Below, in pieces: positions 15,806 through 25,535 of a stretch of DNA of 64,000 nucleotides (within the stretch, counting starts at the first letter, position 1; every line of letters starts with the position of its first letter). The notes below the pieces were generated by a model. It was not told where the DNA came from. It ran no database searches and worked only from the letters and a program-made list of their open reading frames with translations. The position numbers and the translations under genes were made by a program. Location of the stretch: NCBI RefSeq assembly GCF_018409545.1, contig NZ_AP024563.1, positions 2,254,001 through 2,318,000 on the forward strand. The letters run 5' to 3'. The stretch is from Allochromatium tepidum. GTDB lineage: Bacteria > Pseudomonadota > Gammaproteobacteria > Chromatiales > Chromatiaceae.

Positions 15806-16869
15806 CAACGCCCGTCCAGTGCCGCGAGCGCGTGCTCCAGACGCTCCCACTCCGCTTCGCATCCCGGCAGACCGAACCTCAGACTGGCCGGCTGCGCAAA
15901 AAGCCGTGTCAGGATTCCCCGTTCGCACAGCCGCTCATGGAAGCGCTCGGCCTGTGGTTTCCGCACCCATTGAAAGAGTGCGGTTCCGCCCGCCGGGGTC
16001 AGACCCCGACGGCTCAGGAGTTCGGCCAGCCGCTCCGAGGCCGACGGCAACGCGGCGCGCATCGCCGACTGCCACTCCCGATCCTCCAGCGCCGACCGCG
16101 CGATCCAGCGCGAGGGACCGCTCAGGGTCCAGGGACCGAGCGCGTGTGCGGCCCGCTCACGCAGTTCAGGCTCGGCGAACAGGAACCCGACCCGCGCCCC
16201 GGCCAGCCCGAAGAACTTACCGAGCGAGCGCAGCACCACCAGCCCCGGCCGTCCCAGATACGGCAGCACACTCTCGGCGGGCGTGACGTCCATGAAGGCT
16301 TCGTCGACCACCAGCCAACCGCCGCGCGCCGCCAGATGCGCGTGCCGGTCGAGCAGGGTCGCCACCGGCCAACGCCGTCCGGTCGGATTGTTGGGATTGA
16401 TGACCACCAGCACATCGAGCCGCTCGTGCTCCGGGCCGTCGTCGAGCCAGTCACCCGGATCGCCGTCGGGCAGGCTGATCACGCGATGCCCGGCGCGATG
16501 CCAGGCATGGGCATGTTCGCGATAGCCGACCTCGGGAATCCCGACCCGACCGGGCGGACGCAGGGTCGGCAGAAGCCGGATCGCGGCCTGTGAACCGGCC
16601 AGCGGCAGCGCGCCCGAAGCGGCGTAGTAGCGCTCGGCGGCGACCTCCAGCCCATCGTCGTCCTCGGGCAGACGCGCCCAGACGCCGGGCGGCACAGCCG
16701 GCACCGGCCAGCCGTTGGGATTGATGCCGGTCGACAGATCGATCCAGTCTTCCAGCGGACGCCCGAAGCGCGCGGCGGCCTCACGCAGTCGTCCGCCATG
16801 CACGGGCGGCGCGGACAGCTCCCGGAGTTCCGCTCCCGGAACCGTCTCAAGCACAGCACTCACATTCAT
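15805..16869 (-). CDS. cobD: Threonine-phosphate decarboxylase (cobalamin biosynthesis)
   Basis: A PLP-dependent fold I enzyme of the histidinol-phosphate aminotransferase group. CobD (called CobC in Pseudomonas) makes aminopropanol phosphate for the cobalamin nucleotide loop. Visible motifs are HGGRLREAAARFG and DLSTGINPNGWPVP near the start, VVINPNNPTGRRWP, VVDEAFMD, and the PLP lysine in RSLGKFFGLAGARVGF. I chose the ATG at 16869 because the following sequence matches the family start and it lies eight bases after the upstream gene's stop. The protein is 354 residues. It is coupled to the CobT-like gene downstream. Confidence 0.85.
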   Translation of the reverse strand: MNVSAVLETVPGAELRELSAPPVHGGRLREAAARFGRPLEDWIDLSTGINPNGWPVPAVPPGVWARLPEDDDGLEVAAERYYAASGALPLAGSQAAIRLLPTLRPPGRVGIPEVGYREHAHAWHRAGHRVISLPDGDPGDWLDDGPEHERLDVLVVINPNNPTGRRWPVATLLDRHAHLAARGGWLVVDEAFMDVTPAESVLPYLGRPGLVVLRSLGKFFGLAGARVGFLFAEPELRERAAHALGPWTLSGPSRWIARSALEDREWQSAMRAALPSASERLAELLSRRGLTPAGGTALFQWVRKPQAERFHERLCERGILTRLFAQPASLRFGLPGCEAEWERLEHALAALDGR

Positions 16870-16877
16870 GCACTCAC

Positions 16878-17987
16878 TCAACCCGTCGCGCGAACCGGAA
16901 TCGAACGACCCTTCCAGCGCACACTGTTGCGCACCAGAGTGAGATAGAGCGAGCGGGTGAAGATCGCCATGAAGAACAGCAGCGAGACCGGATAGCTCAG
17001 GGCCGTGAGCCAGCCGAAGTTGCCCAACCGCCGCAGCAGCCACCGGATCTGGAGCACATAGGCGCCATAGGCGATGCCTCCGGCCACCGTCCAGTTGGTC
17101 CAGCCGTCGTGCGGCCAGGCGCGGAAAGCATCGAAGGCCGACATGCCGCCCGCGATCCAGGCGGTGATCAGGAGCAGCATCACGAGGTCGGTGGTCATGG
17201 CCCCGCGCGCGACGTTCTTGGTCCAGCCGTCGGCCAGATCGCGCAGTCCGCCCGGATACATGCGGAAGGCAATCACCCCCTCGCCGATGAAATTGCGCGT
17301 CGGCACACCGCGCCGCGCCATCTCGCGCGCCAGCGCCACGTCGTCGATGATCTCCTCGCGCACCAGACGATGACCGCCGGTGCGGAAATAGTCCTCGCGC
17401 GAGCAGACCATGCAGGGTCCGAACGCCCCATTGGATTCCAGCCGATCACCCAGCAGCGTGAACGAGCGGATGCCGCCCATCATGATCAGCGAAAAGCCGG
17501 CCGAGAGCCGCTCATAGGCACGACGCATCCGGTGATAGGGCTGGATCGAGACCAGACCGCCATGCCGCGCCTGGGTGGCGACGATACGCCGCAGACCGCC
17601 GGGTTCGAGCTCGGTGTCGGCATCGAGGAAGACCAGCACCTCACCGCTCGCCGCACGCGCCCCGGCCCAGCAGGCATGCGGCTTGCCGATCCAGCCCGGC
17701 TCAGGCTCGGTCAGGCTCAGGGTCGTGACACCGGCCGCGCGCCCCAGCTCGGCGGTGCGGTCGCTGGAGTTGTCATCGACCAGGATGACCTCGAAATCGG
17801 GATGATCCTGAACCCGCAGCGAGGCCAGCAGCGGCGGCAGCCGCGCCTCCTCGTTGCGCGCCGGAATGATGACCGAGACACGCCGCTCGTCGAGCCGCTC
17901 GGGCAACGGCGGACAGCGGCGCATCCGTCCCAGGAAGACGAAGGCGAGCGCCCAGGGCGGGAGCAGCCAGAGCAGTTCGATAGGCAT
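16878..17987 (-). CDS. Family 2 glycosyltransferase, CrtQ-like membrane protein
   Basis: A GT2 glycosyltransferase with an N-terminal hydrophobic anchor (ELLWLLPPWALAFVFL) and at least three C-terminal membrane segments (from about 265). The catalytic region has RRVSVIIPARNEEARLP, VILVDDNSSDRTAEL, the metal-binding VFLDADTELEP, and EIIDDVALAREMARRG. This pattern, with SIQPYHR and FGPCMVCSREDY, is that of CrtQ-type carotenoid glycosyltransferases. In a purple bacterium a carotenoid or lipid substrate is possible but is not shown. The ATG at 17987 is preferred over a TTG at 18029. It ends eight bases before cobD and may be co-transcribed. Confidence 0.75.
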   Translation of the reverse strand: MPIELLWLLPPWALAFVFLGRMRRCPPLPERLDERRVSVIIPARNEEARLPPLLASLRVQDHPDFEVILVDDNSSDRTAELGRAAGVTTLSLTEPEPGWIGKPHACWAGARAASGEVLVFLDADTELEPGGLRRIVATQARHGGLVSIQPYHRMRRAYERLSAGFSLIMMGGIRSFTLLGDRLESNGAFGPCMVCSREDYFRTGGHRLVREEIIDDVALAREMARRGVPTRNFIGEGVIAFRMYPGGLRDLADGWTKNVARGAMTTDLVMLLLITAWIAGGMSAFDAFRAWPHDGWTNWTVAGGIAYGAYVLQIRWLLRRLGNFGWLTALSYPVSLLFFMAIFTRSLYLTLVRNSVRWKGRSIPVRATG

Positions 17988-18171
17988 GATGGTCTGTAAC
18001 TCGTTTATCGGATGGGGCCGACAGGTCAAGGTCGACCTGACCCAGGTTGAGATTCTTCAAATCCGTCGACAGCAATTTGCGCCAGACTGAAGGTGTCGAG
18101 GATCGAGCCACACGACTCCGACACCCCGACGGTCAATGCCGGCTTCAAGCAGCGTCAAAGAGGATTTTGCC

Positions 18172-19872
18172 ATGGCACAGCAAGCGCTCAAAATCGTCGT
18201 CATCGGTGGCTCGGCCGCCGGTCCCAAGGCCGCCGCGCGGGCGCGCCGTCTCGACGAGCACGCCTCCATCACCCTGATCCAGAAAGACCCGGATCTCTCG
18301 ATGGCCTCCTGCGGCTATCCCTACTATATCGGCGGCGTCTTCGACGATCGCAACCAGCTCATCTGCACCCCGGCCGGCATCGTGCGCGATCCGAACTTCT
18401 TCGAGAAGGCCAAGCGTATCGAGGCGCTGGTCCTGACCGAGGCGCTCGCCATCGACCGCGCGGCCAAGACCGTGACCTGCCGTCATCTGCCGAGTGGTGA
18501 GACGCGCGTCATCCCCTACGACCGTCTGGTGATCGCCACCGGCGCCACGCCGCTCTTCCCCCAGGTGCCCGGAACCGATCTGGCCGGTATCCATACCCTG
18601 CACTCGCTCGGCGATGCCGACTCACTGCGCGCCATCCGCGACCAGGGCCAGGTACGCCGTGCGGTGGTGGTCGGCGGCGGTCTGATCGGCTTCGAGGTCT
18701 GCGAGGCGCTGCATCTGGCCGGCATCAAGACCACAGTGATCGAGAAGACCGATTCCATCCTGCCCTTCCTCGACCCCGAGATCGCGCATCTGGTGGCCAA
18801 CCATGTGCGGGCCAACGGATCCGACATCATCACCGGCAACGGCGTCGCCGCCTTCCTCGGCGAGCATGGCCGATTGACCGCCGTCAAGCTCGACAACGGC
18901 ACCGAACTGCCGTGCGAACTGGCCGTGGTCGCCGTGGGCGTGCGCCCGAACATCGCCTTGGCTCAAGCCGCCGGACTGACGATCGGCGAACAGGGCGGCA
19001 TCGCGGTCGATGAATACATGCGCACCTCCGATCCCGACATCTATGCCGCCGGCGACTGCGTGGAGTGCACCTCGCTCATCACCGGACGCAAGGTGCGCGC
19101 GCCCTATGGCGACATCGCCAACCTTCAGGGCCGGGTCATCGGCCGGAATCTGATCGAACCCAACAGCGCCCGATTCCCCGGCGTCACCCACACCGGCATC
19201 TGCAAGATCTTCGACTACACGGTCGGCATCACCGGACTGAGCGCCCGTCAGGCACGCGCACTCGGCTTCGACATCGAGACCGCCACGATCGCCGGACTCG
19301 ACATCCCCGGCTACATGCACGGCCAGTTGCTGATCAGTCTGATGGTCGCCGAGCGCGGGAGCGGGCGCGTGCTGGGCTTCCAGTGTATCGGCCCCGGAGA
19401 TGCCAGCAAGCGCGTGGCCACCGTGGCCATGGCCATTCGCGGCGGACTGACGGTCGAGGATCTGGGCAACGCCGACCTGCCCTACGCCCCGCCCTACTCG
19501 CTCGCACTCGACCATGTCATCGTCTCGGCCCATGTGCTGGAGAACAAGCTGCGCGGTCTCATGCACGGGATCTCGGCGGCCGAGGTCAAACAGCGGGTCG
19601 ACTCGGGCGCCGACTGCTTCATCATCGACACCCGCACGCCTCAGGAGTTCGAGGAGATGCGACTGGGCATCGGTGAGACCCTGATCCCGCAGGGCGCACT
19701 GCGCGGGCGGCTGCACGAGCTGCCGTCGGACAAGGACCGTGAGATCATCCTCTACTGCAAGATCTCGCTGCGCGGTTATGAGTCGGCCGCCATCCTCCAG
19801 GCACACGGCTGGCGCAACGTCAAGGTGATGGAAGGCGGCGTCATGGCCTGGCCCTATCCGCGCGAAAAATAG
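18172..19872 (+). CDS. FAD-dependent NAD(P)H disulfide/persulfide reductase fused to rhodanese
   Basis: The N-terminal 450 residues form a CoA-disulfide reductase-type flavoprotein: FAD motif IVVIGGSAAGPKAAARARR, single redox cysteine in SMASCGYPYYIGG, NAD(P) motif AVVVGGGLIGFEVCEAL, and the second FAD motif DIYAAGDCVE. The C-terminal 100 residues form a rhodanese domain with the active-site loop YCKISLRGYESA. This fusion is known from NADH-dependent persulfide/polysulfide reductases, which cut S-S bonds and handle sulfane sulfur. The role in sulfur metabolism is a good inference for a sulfur-oxidising organism. The start has AGAGGA seven bases upstream. It is divergent from the glycosyltransferase. 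Confidence 0.82.
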   Translation: MAQQALKIVVIGGSAAGPKAAARARRLDEHASITLIQKDPDLSMASCGYPYYIGGVFDDRNQLICTPAGIVRDPNFFEKAKRIEALVLTEALAIDRAAKTVTCRHLPSGETRVIPYDRLVIATGATPLFPQVPGTDLAGIHTLHSLGDADSLRAIRDQGQVRRAVVVGGGLIGFEVCEALHLAGIKTTVIEKTDSILPFLDPEIAHLVANHVRANGSDIITGNGVAAFLGEHGRLTAVKLDNGTELPCELAVVAVGVRPNIALAQAAGLTIGEQGGIAVDEYMRTSDPDIYAAGDCVECTSLITGRKVRAPYGDIANLQGRVIGRNLIEPNSARFPGVTHTGICKIFDYTVGITGLSARQARALGFDIETATIAGLDIPGYMHGQLLISLMVAERGSGRVLGFQCIGPGDASKRVATVAMAIRGGLTVEDLGNADLPYAPPYSLALDHVIVSAHVLENKLRGLMHGISAAEVKQRVDSGADCFIIDTRTPQEFEEMRLGIGETLIPQGALRGRLHELPSDKDREIILYCKISLRGYESAAILQAHGWRNVKVMEGGVMAWPYPREK

Positions 19873-19896
19873 GGGCGCTCGGCGCGCCCCGGCGGC

Positions 19897-20556
19897 TCAA
19901 TCGAAGGGCAGGAAGTCGTCGACGGCGCGCTGATCGATCTTGAACAGATCCGGCTTGAGCGAGACGTTGCGCTGTGCACCCGTGAAGTTGAGCCGGGTCT
20001 CCTGACCGAAGCTGTCCTCCATGATGAGGCTGTCGAGCCGGTCCTGATCGAAGCCCAGCTCGATGCGTACCACGTCGGTTTCCGGATCCTTCGGAATCAG
20101 CTCGACCCAGTCGCGACCGTCGCTGCTCTCGATCGGACGCACCTCGAAATGCTGCTCGATCGGCTCGGCATTCGACAGCAGCAACGCCGGGGTACCGCGC
20201 AACGCCTTGGCCTGGCTCTGATGCGAGACCTGCTTCAGCTCGACGTCATGCACATAGACGCGCTTGCCGTCGGCGATGATGATCTGTTTGTCGGGGCCTT
20301 CGTACTCCCAGCGGAAGCGGCCGGGGCGCTGCAAATAGAGGGTGCCGCGCCGCTCCATCATCTGCGTGCGCTCGGCGTTGAAGGTGAACTGCTCGAAATC
20401 GGCCTTGAGACTGTTCAGACCCTTGAGATAGTCGTCGACCCGCTGCGCGCCCTCGGCGGCGAGCACGCCGCCCGAAGCGCACAGCGCGATCAGCGCCGGG
20501 ATCAGCCAATGGAAGACGCGCGGGCGCCTGGAGTCGGAACGAGACAGAGACAGCAT
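19897..20556 (-). CDS. lolA: Outer-membrane lipoprotein carrier protein LolA
   Basis: LolA carries lipoproteins through the periplasm from LolCDE to LolB. The 219-residue protein starts with a signal peptide (hydrophobic WLIPALIALCASGGVLA, cleavage near AAEG) and has the family pattern LNSLKADFEQFTF, RPGRFRWEYEGPDKQIIIAD and the C-terminal VSLKPDLFKI. It lies 70 bases after ftsK on the same strand, the usual ftsK-lolA order. The ATG at 20556 gives a normal signal peptide; longer frames upstream are not convincing. Confidence 0.92.
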   Translation of the reverse strand: MLSLSRSDSRRPRVFHWLIPALIALCASGGVLAAEGAQRVDDYLKGLNSLKADFEQFTFNAERTQMMERRGTLYLQRPGRFRWEYEGPDKQIIIADGKRVYVHDVELKQVSHQSQAKALRGTPALLLSNAEPIEQHFEVRPIESSDGRDWVELIPKDPETDVVRIELGFDQDRLDSLIMEDSFGQETRLNFTGAQRNVSLKPDLFKIDQRAVDDFLPFD

Positions 20557-20626
20557 GGATCGAGATACCTGGATGTGATTGGAGTCGGGTTGGACCGGGC
20601 ACGAGGCGCAAAGATCCGAACCCCGC

Positions 20627-23197
20627 TCAGTCGTCGTACTGCGGCGGCGGCGCGAGTACCTCGCGGTTGCCGTTGGTCTCGGCCGGGCCGACGATGCCGA
20701 TGCGCTCCATCTCCTCGACCATGCGCGCGGCGCGGTTGTAGCCGATCTTGAGCTTGCGCTGGACCCCCGAGATCGAGGCGCGCCGACTCTCGACCACGAA
20801 CTGCACCGCCTCGTCGAACAGCGGATCCGTGTCCTCGGTGTCGCCGCCGCGCGGTTCGGGATCGATACCGGGCAGCATCTCGGTCGGCTCGCGCAGCACG
20901 TCATGGATGTAATCCGGCTCGCCGTACTGCTCCTTGAGGAACTCGACCACGCGATGGACTTCATGATCGTCGACGAAGGCGCCATGCACGCGATGCGGGA
21001 TATTGCCGCCCGGCGGCAGATAGAGCATGTCGCCATGCCCGAGCAACTGCTCGGCACCCATCTGATCGAGGATGGTGCGCGAGTCGATGCGCGAGGAGAC
21101 CTGGAAGGCGATGCGCGTCGGGATGTTGGCCTTGATCAGGCCGGTGAGCACGTCGACCGAGGGCCGCTGGGTGGCGAGCAGCAGATGGATACCGGAGGCG
21201 CGCGCCTTCTGGGCCAGACGGGCGATGAGTTCCTCGACCTTCTTGCCGACCACCATCATCATGTCGGCCAGCTCGTCGATGATGACGACGATATAGGGCA
21301 GATGCTGGAGAGGCGGCGCCTCGCCGCCATAGGCCGGCAGATCCTCGGGCTTGATGGTCGGGTCCGGGATCGGCGTGCCGGCCGCCTCGGCCTCGGCGAT
21401 CTGACGATTGTAGCCGCCGATGTTGCGCACCCCGAGCTTGGCCATGAGCCGATAACGCCGCTCCATCTCGCCGACGCACCAGCGCAGGGCGTTGGCCGCC
21501 TCCTTCATATCGGTGACGACCGGCGTCAACAGATGCGGGATGCCCTCGTAGACCGAGAGTTCGAGCATCTTGGGATCGACCATGATCAGGCGCACGTCCT
21601 CGGGGCCGGACTTGTAGAGCAGGCTCAGGATCATGACGTTGATCGCCACCGATTTGCCCGAACCCGTGGTGCCGGCGATCAGGGCATGGGGCATGCGCGC
21701 CAGATCCGCGACCACCGGCAGACCGGAGATGTTGGTGCCCAGTCCGATGGTGAGCGGCGAGCTGGCGTCCTGATAGGAGGGAGAATCGAAGATCTCGCGC
21801 AGGAACACCATCTCGCGCTCGCGGTTGGGGATCTCGATGCCGATGAAGGGTTTGCCGGGGATGATCTCGACCACGCGCACGCTGACCACCGTCAGGGCGC
21901 GGGCCAGATCGCGCGCCAGACCCGTGATCTTGCTGGCCTTGATGCCGGGCGCCAGTTGCAGCTCGAACATCGTGACCACCGGGCCGGGATAGACCGCGAC
22001 CACCTGGGCATCGACGCCGAAGTGAGCCAGATTGGCCTCGACCTGACGCGAGATCTCCTCGATCTGTTCCTCGGAATAGCCGCGTCCGCTCTTGCGCGGG
22101 GCTTCGAGCAGGTTCAGCGGCGGGCGTGACTTGACCCCACCCTTGGCGGCGCCGGCGACCCCGGCGGAACGCGCGAATTTCTGGAAGAAACCGCGCTTCT
22201 CCTCGGGCGCGCGCTTCGTCTCCGGCTCGGGTTCGGGGGACACGGGAAGCGGCGCCTTGCCGAGCTCGCGGCGGACCGGGCTGCGATCGCGGTGCGCGCC
22301 ATCCGGGGCGACTCGCTCCCGCGGCTCCACCGCCGGCTCGGCGCTCGGCGGATCCGAGGCGTCGAACGCGAACGGCGCCGGATCGGTCAAGAGTGCCTGG
22401 ACCTCGGGAGGCAGATGCTTGGGCGGGCGCCGTGTGCGCGCGGAGCGACGCGGCGTCTCCTCCAGCACGGACCGGGCGTCGGTCGGATCGATCAGGCTGA
22501 GATCGCGCGGCAGTCCCGCCGGACGACGCCGACCGGGCGGACCCGACTCAGAGCGGCGCCAGTGCCGGGGTGCGCGGCTCAGGAACCGCCAGGCGATCTC
22601 CGAACCCTGGAGCACGCCGGCCCCGATCATGTCGATCAGCCTGAGCCAGGAGATGCCGAAGAAGAGCGTCAGACTGACGAGGAGCGTCCCGAGGAGCAAG
22701 AGGTTGGCGCCCATGACGCCAAAGCCTTCGAGCATGCGTCCGCTGACCAGCAGGCCGACCCCGCCGCCCGCGCCATTGGGCAAGTAGTCACCCTGAACGG
22801 CCAGATTGACCGAGGCGAAGCCGCAACCGGCGGCCAGGGTGACGAGGAAGCCGATCCAGCGCAGCGAGAGCACCCAGGTCTTGGCGCCTGTGCCCTCTCC
22901 GCGGCCACGAAAGAGCAACCAGGCGCTCCAGGCGATCATGAAGGGGAGCAGATAGGCGAGATAGCCGAAGAGATAGAGCGCGGCATCGGCGAACCAGGCT
23001 CCCGTTCGACCACCGGCGTTGGTCACATGCATGTCGTTGCCGACATAGGACCAGCCCGGATCCTGGGGCGAATAGCTGATCAGCGAGAGTGCCAGATAGA
23101 GGGACGCGCACATGAGCGCCCACAGGCCGCCTTCGCGCAGCGCGCGCTCGACATGATCGGTGAACGTCAGTTGCCCGTAGCGTGTTGCCTGTCCCAT
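20627..23197 (-). CDS. ftsK: DNA translocase FtsK
   Basis: FtsK couples division to chromosome segregation by pumping DNA toward dif sites. The 856-residue protein has four predicted membrane spans in the first 190 residues, a Pro/Arg-rich linker (about 200-370), and a motor domain with Walker [13 protein letters not shown] (near residue 507), Walker [14 protein letters not shown], and a C-terminal winged-helix gamma domain ([20 protein letters not shown]). The linker is short compared with E. coli FtsK (1329 residues), like many other homologues. The ATG at 23197 has GGAGAGG upstream. Confidence 0.95.
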   Translation of the reverse strand: MGQATRYGQLTFTDHVERALREGGLWALMCASLYLALSLISYSPQDPGWSYVGNDMHVTNAGGRTGAWFADAALYLFGYLAYLLPFMIAWSAWLLFRGRGEGTGAKTWVLSLRWIGFLVTLAAGCGFASVNLAVQGDYLPNGAGGGVGLLVSGRMLEGFGVMGANLLLLGTLLVSLTLFFGISWLRLIDMIGAGVLQGSEIAWRFLSRAPRHWRRSESGPPGRRRPAGLPRDLSLIDPTDARSVLEETPRRSARTRRPPKHLPPEVQALLTDPAPFAFDASDPPSAEPAVEPRERVAPDGAHRDRSPVRRELGKAPLPVSPEPEPETKRAPEEKRGFFQKFARSAGVAGAAKGGVKSRPPLNLLEAPRKSGRGYSEEQIEEISRQVEANLAHFGVDAQVVAVYPGPVVTMFELQLAPGIKASKITGLARDLARALTVVSVRVVEIIPGKPFIGIEIPNREREMVFLREIFDSPSYQDASSPLTIGLGTNISGLPVVADLARMPHALIAGTTGSGKSVAINVMILSLLYKSGPEDVRLIMVDPKMLELSVYEGIPHLLTPVVTDMKEAANALRWCVGEMERRYRLMAKLGVRNIGGYNRQIAEAEAAGTPIPDPTIKPEDLPAYGGEAPPLQHLPYIVVIIDELADMMMVVGKKVEELIARLAQKARASGIHLLLATQRPSVDVLTGLIKANIPTRIAFQVSSRIDSRTILDQMGAEQLLGHGDMLYLPPGGNIPHRVHGAFVDDHEVHRVVEFLKEQYGEPDYIHDVLREPTEMLPGIDPEPRGGDTEDTDPLFDEAVQFVVESRRASISGVQRKLKIGYNRAARMVEEMERIGIVGPAETNGNREVLAPPPQYDD

Positions 23198-23346
23198 GCG
23201 CCTCTCCAAAATGTTCCAGCGCATTATAGCCTTACGGGGGATTTTTCGCGCGGTTTCGCCGACATCGGCGCGCGCGGACGGAGGGGTTTCGTGCGACCGG
23301 GCCGCCCCGAACGAGGCGGCCCGGCGGAATCAGGTCGCGCGGCGCC

Positions 23347-23559
23347 TCAGTTCGGCGTCACGTTCTCGGCCTGCGGACCCTTGGGGCCTTGGGTGACTTC
23401 CATGGTCACTTGCTGACCCTCGGCCAGCGTCTTGCGACCCGCGCCATTGATCGCGCTGTAGTGCACGAAGACGTCCTTGCCGCCCTCGCGCTCGATGAAC
23501 CCATAGCCCTTCTCGTCGTTGAACCACTTGACCGTGCCGGAAATCAATTCGCCTGCCAT
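23347..23559 (-). CDS. Cold-shock domain protein (CspA family)
   Basis: A 70-residue single cold-shock domain that binds single-stranded RNA and DNA. The RNA-binding motifs are KGYGFIE (RNP1) and VFVHYSAI (RNP2). Such proteins act as RNA chaperones and transcription antiterminators. The GAGG site and ATG follow a small hairpin and T-run in the leader, and 555 bases of non-coding DNA precede the gene. Which Csp paralogue this is cannot be told from the sequence alone. Confidence 0.93.
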   Translation of the reverse strand: MAGELISGTVKWFNDEKGYGFIEREGGKDVFVHYSAINGAGRKTLAEGQQVTMEVTQGPKGPQAENVTPN

Positions 23560-24115
23560 AACAACCTCATCGATAAAAACGCACCAACCAGGGTTGGTAT
23601 TGAATGACCCGACTTCACCTCGAAGACGGTGTCACGACCACTCGCGTTGGAGCGGAATCCATCAGCGGATGATCTCGATCGAGCCGGCGTCTCGCTGGAG
23701 AGCGCCGGCAAGTCATTGGAATGAAAACCATCCGAAACATTCATGTCTCGATCTCGATCCTTCGACGATCGAATATCCTTCGATATCCTGTACGGCACAT
23801 CAGCGGCCAGGTGCTCTCCCTGCTCGACAAGCACTTGGGGCGACGCGATGGAACGGATATCGATGAAGTCATTCGATTCAAGCGGGGAAGCCATTCATGG
23901 CGATCGACGAGGGAGATCAAGCGGTCATAACGGTGTAATGAAATCGGGCATTGGGAGGTCGAGTACGACTATTCGATCGGGTTCGAATTCAGGTCGACGA
24001 ACCAGACGCTGTCAGTTGCTCCGATTATCGCTCTTCGACACATTTATTGCTCGTTCGTGTTGGGCGGTGATTATACCCCAGAATTCGCGCGCGCAAAGAT
24101 CGATGTATGACCCAG
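23560..24115 (-). other. Long non-coding region upstream of the cold-shock gene
   Basis: About 555 bases carry no frame that looks like a real protein. The region is less GC-rich than its neighbours. It holds a small hairpin next to the cold-shock start (23583-23598) and, at its far end, a TATAAT hexamer on the minus strand (24075-24070) with a poor -35 at 17 bases (CTTTGC). A long leader is typical of cold-shock mRNAs, but I cannot fix the transcription start. Confidence 0.5.
23575..23598 (-). terminator. Candidate attenuator hairpin in the cold-shock leader
   Basis: On the minus strand ACCAACC and GGTTGGT form a 7-base stem with a minimal loop, followed by GCGTTTTTA, just before the GAGGTTGTT ribosome site. 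A weak intrinsic terminator at this place could give attenuation. The stem is short, so this is only a candidate. Confidence 0.3.
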
Positions 24116-24607
24116 TCAGAGAAGTCGATTATTCGAGTCAACCATAGTGATGCTCGGATACATGAGTCCCTGATGCGGCAGGCTCATGAAGTTGCCCTGA
24201 ATGGCATCGACCCCGGCGGCATGGAGCATCGGCATGAGCTCGTCGCCATACACGGCCAGCGCGATGACGCGAACGCCCCTGCTTGTGCGCGGTACGCACG
24301 AACCCATCCAGGGCCGTCTGCGAGGCCGGACCGTCGACCAGGCCGTGCATGATGTCGCGAGAGAGCTTGACGTGGGTGAGAATGCGGTGATGGCTCTCGA
24401 TGAAGGCACTGTCGCCGAGCCCGAGATCTTCGACCAGCAGTCCATGACGCCCCTTGGATATGAGCGCGAGCAACTGTTCCAGACCCTCGGCGGCCTCGTC
24501 GAAGGCGGACCGGCGTACTTCGAAGACCATCGAGCCGGGCAAGAGATCGGTCGTGGCGATGGCCGCACCAAGGGCCTCGATGATCTGTGGCGTTTGACTT
24601 TTTTCAT
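24116..24607 (-). pseudogene. Truncated, frameshifted EAL-domain gene
   Basis: Minus-strand frames give an EAL-like sequence in two pieces: VFEVRRSAFDEAAEGLEQLL through ILTHVKLSRDIMHGL to TAHKQG, then after a one-base shift in the C-run at 24276-24279, VRVIALAVYGDELM to GVDAIQGNFMSLP. EAL proteins hydrolyse cyclic di-GMP. The N-terminal half with the EAL signature is missing, and the acidic DD pair is ED here, so activity is unlikely even without the frameshift. It appears to be a relic. No partner gene remains nearby. Confidence 0.65.
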
Positions 24608-24728
24608 CCCGTGCCGGCCTTGATCCTGAATGTCCGAAAACGACGCCCGGCGCGTCGATAGGTCGAAACATACGTCGAGCGCGACGAAAGCGCAAGCCGT
24701 AAAACAGCGCCGGGCATGTCTGGATGGA

Positions 24729-25211
24729 TCAGGAACCGAGCAGGCTACGCAGCATCCAGGCGTTCTTCTCGTGGATCTGCATGCGCTGGGTCAGCAGATC
24801 GGCGCTCGGCTCGTCATGGGCTTCCTCGACCGCCGGGAAGACCGAGCGGGCCGTGCGGACCACGGTCTCCTGTCCGGCCACGAGCCGGCGGATCATCTCC
24901 TCGGCGTCGGGTGCGTCGTCCTCTTCCGGGATCTCGGTGAGGGCGGCATAGGCCTTGTAGGAACCGGGCGCCGGATGCCCCAGGGCGCGGATACGCTCGG
25001 CGATCAGGTCCACGGCCAGCGCCAGCTCGTTGTACTGGGTCTCGAACATCAGATGGAGCGTGTTGAACATCGGCCCAGTGACGTTCCAGTGATAGTTGTG
25101 CGTCTTGAGATAGAGGGTATAGCTGTCGGCCAGGAGCTTGGACAGCCCGGCGGCGATGGCGGCGCGGTTGGCCTCCGAGATACCGATGTCGATGGGCATG
25201 GGTTTGGTCAT
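24729..25211 (-). CDS. dps: Dps/ferritin-like DNA-protection protein
   Basis: Dps forms a 12-subunit shell that oxidises and stores iron and shields DNA. The 160-residue helical protein has the ferroxidase-site helices: [17 protein letters not shown] with the conserved His, [19 protein letters not shown], and a C-terminal [19 protein letters not shown] lies upstream of the ATG at 25211, so I prefer it to the ATG at 25238. The next gene on the minus strand side (DUF2061) starts upstream with 44 bases between them, so the two may share a transcript. Confidence 0.9.
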   Translation of the reverse strand: MTKPMPIDIGISEANRAAIAAGLSKLLADSYTLYLKTHNYHWNVTGPMFNTLHLMFETQYNELALAVDLIAERIRALGHPAPGSYKAYAALTEIPEEDDAPDAEEMIRRLVAGQETVVRTARSVFPAVEEAHDEPSADLLTQRMQIHEKNAWMLRSLLGS

Positions 25212-25255
25212 GGTCTGGCTCTCCTTGGGTTGCTTCATGGATTCAGGTTAGGGGA

Positions 25256-25465
25256 TCAGGCGGCGAACGATTCGGTCGCCACGGATGGGCGACGGCTCGC
25301 GCGTATCCGGTCCCAGGTCTTTTCGTGGAAGAAATAGGCGACCGTGTTGACCGCCGGCTCCACTAGGGCCAGGGCGCCGCCGATGACGACGCTTCCGGTC
25401 ATGAGATAGGCGACGGTGAAGGCTACGGTCATGTGAACGACGCCGAAGGTCAGGGTCTTGATCAT
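25256..25465 (-). CDS. DUF2061 small membrane protein
   Basis: A 69-residue protein with two hydrophobic segments (VVHMTVAFTVAYLMTG and VVIGGALALVEPAVNTVAYFF) followed by HEKTWDRIR. This is the DUF2061 pattern. The function is unknown. It lies just upstream of dps on the same strand. Confidence 0.82.
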   Translation of the reverse strand: MIKTLTFGVVHMTVAFTVAYLMTGSVVIGGALALVEPAVNTVAYFFHEKTWDRIRASRRPSVATESFAA

Positions 25466-25535
25466 GGCGGCTTCCTCCCGTGTGTGTTGGGAGAAAGTGT
25501 AGAGTCTGGACGATGAAAATCAAAATCGATTGATA

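Noticed and set aside
23544-23894. Minus-strand frame ahead of the cold-shock gene
   Set aside because: No ribosome site and no recognisable domain; it overlaps the cold-shock start region and is better explained as leader DNA.
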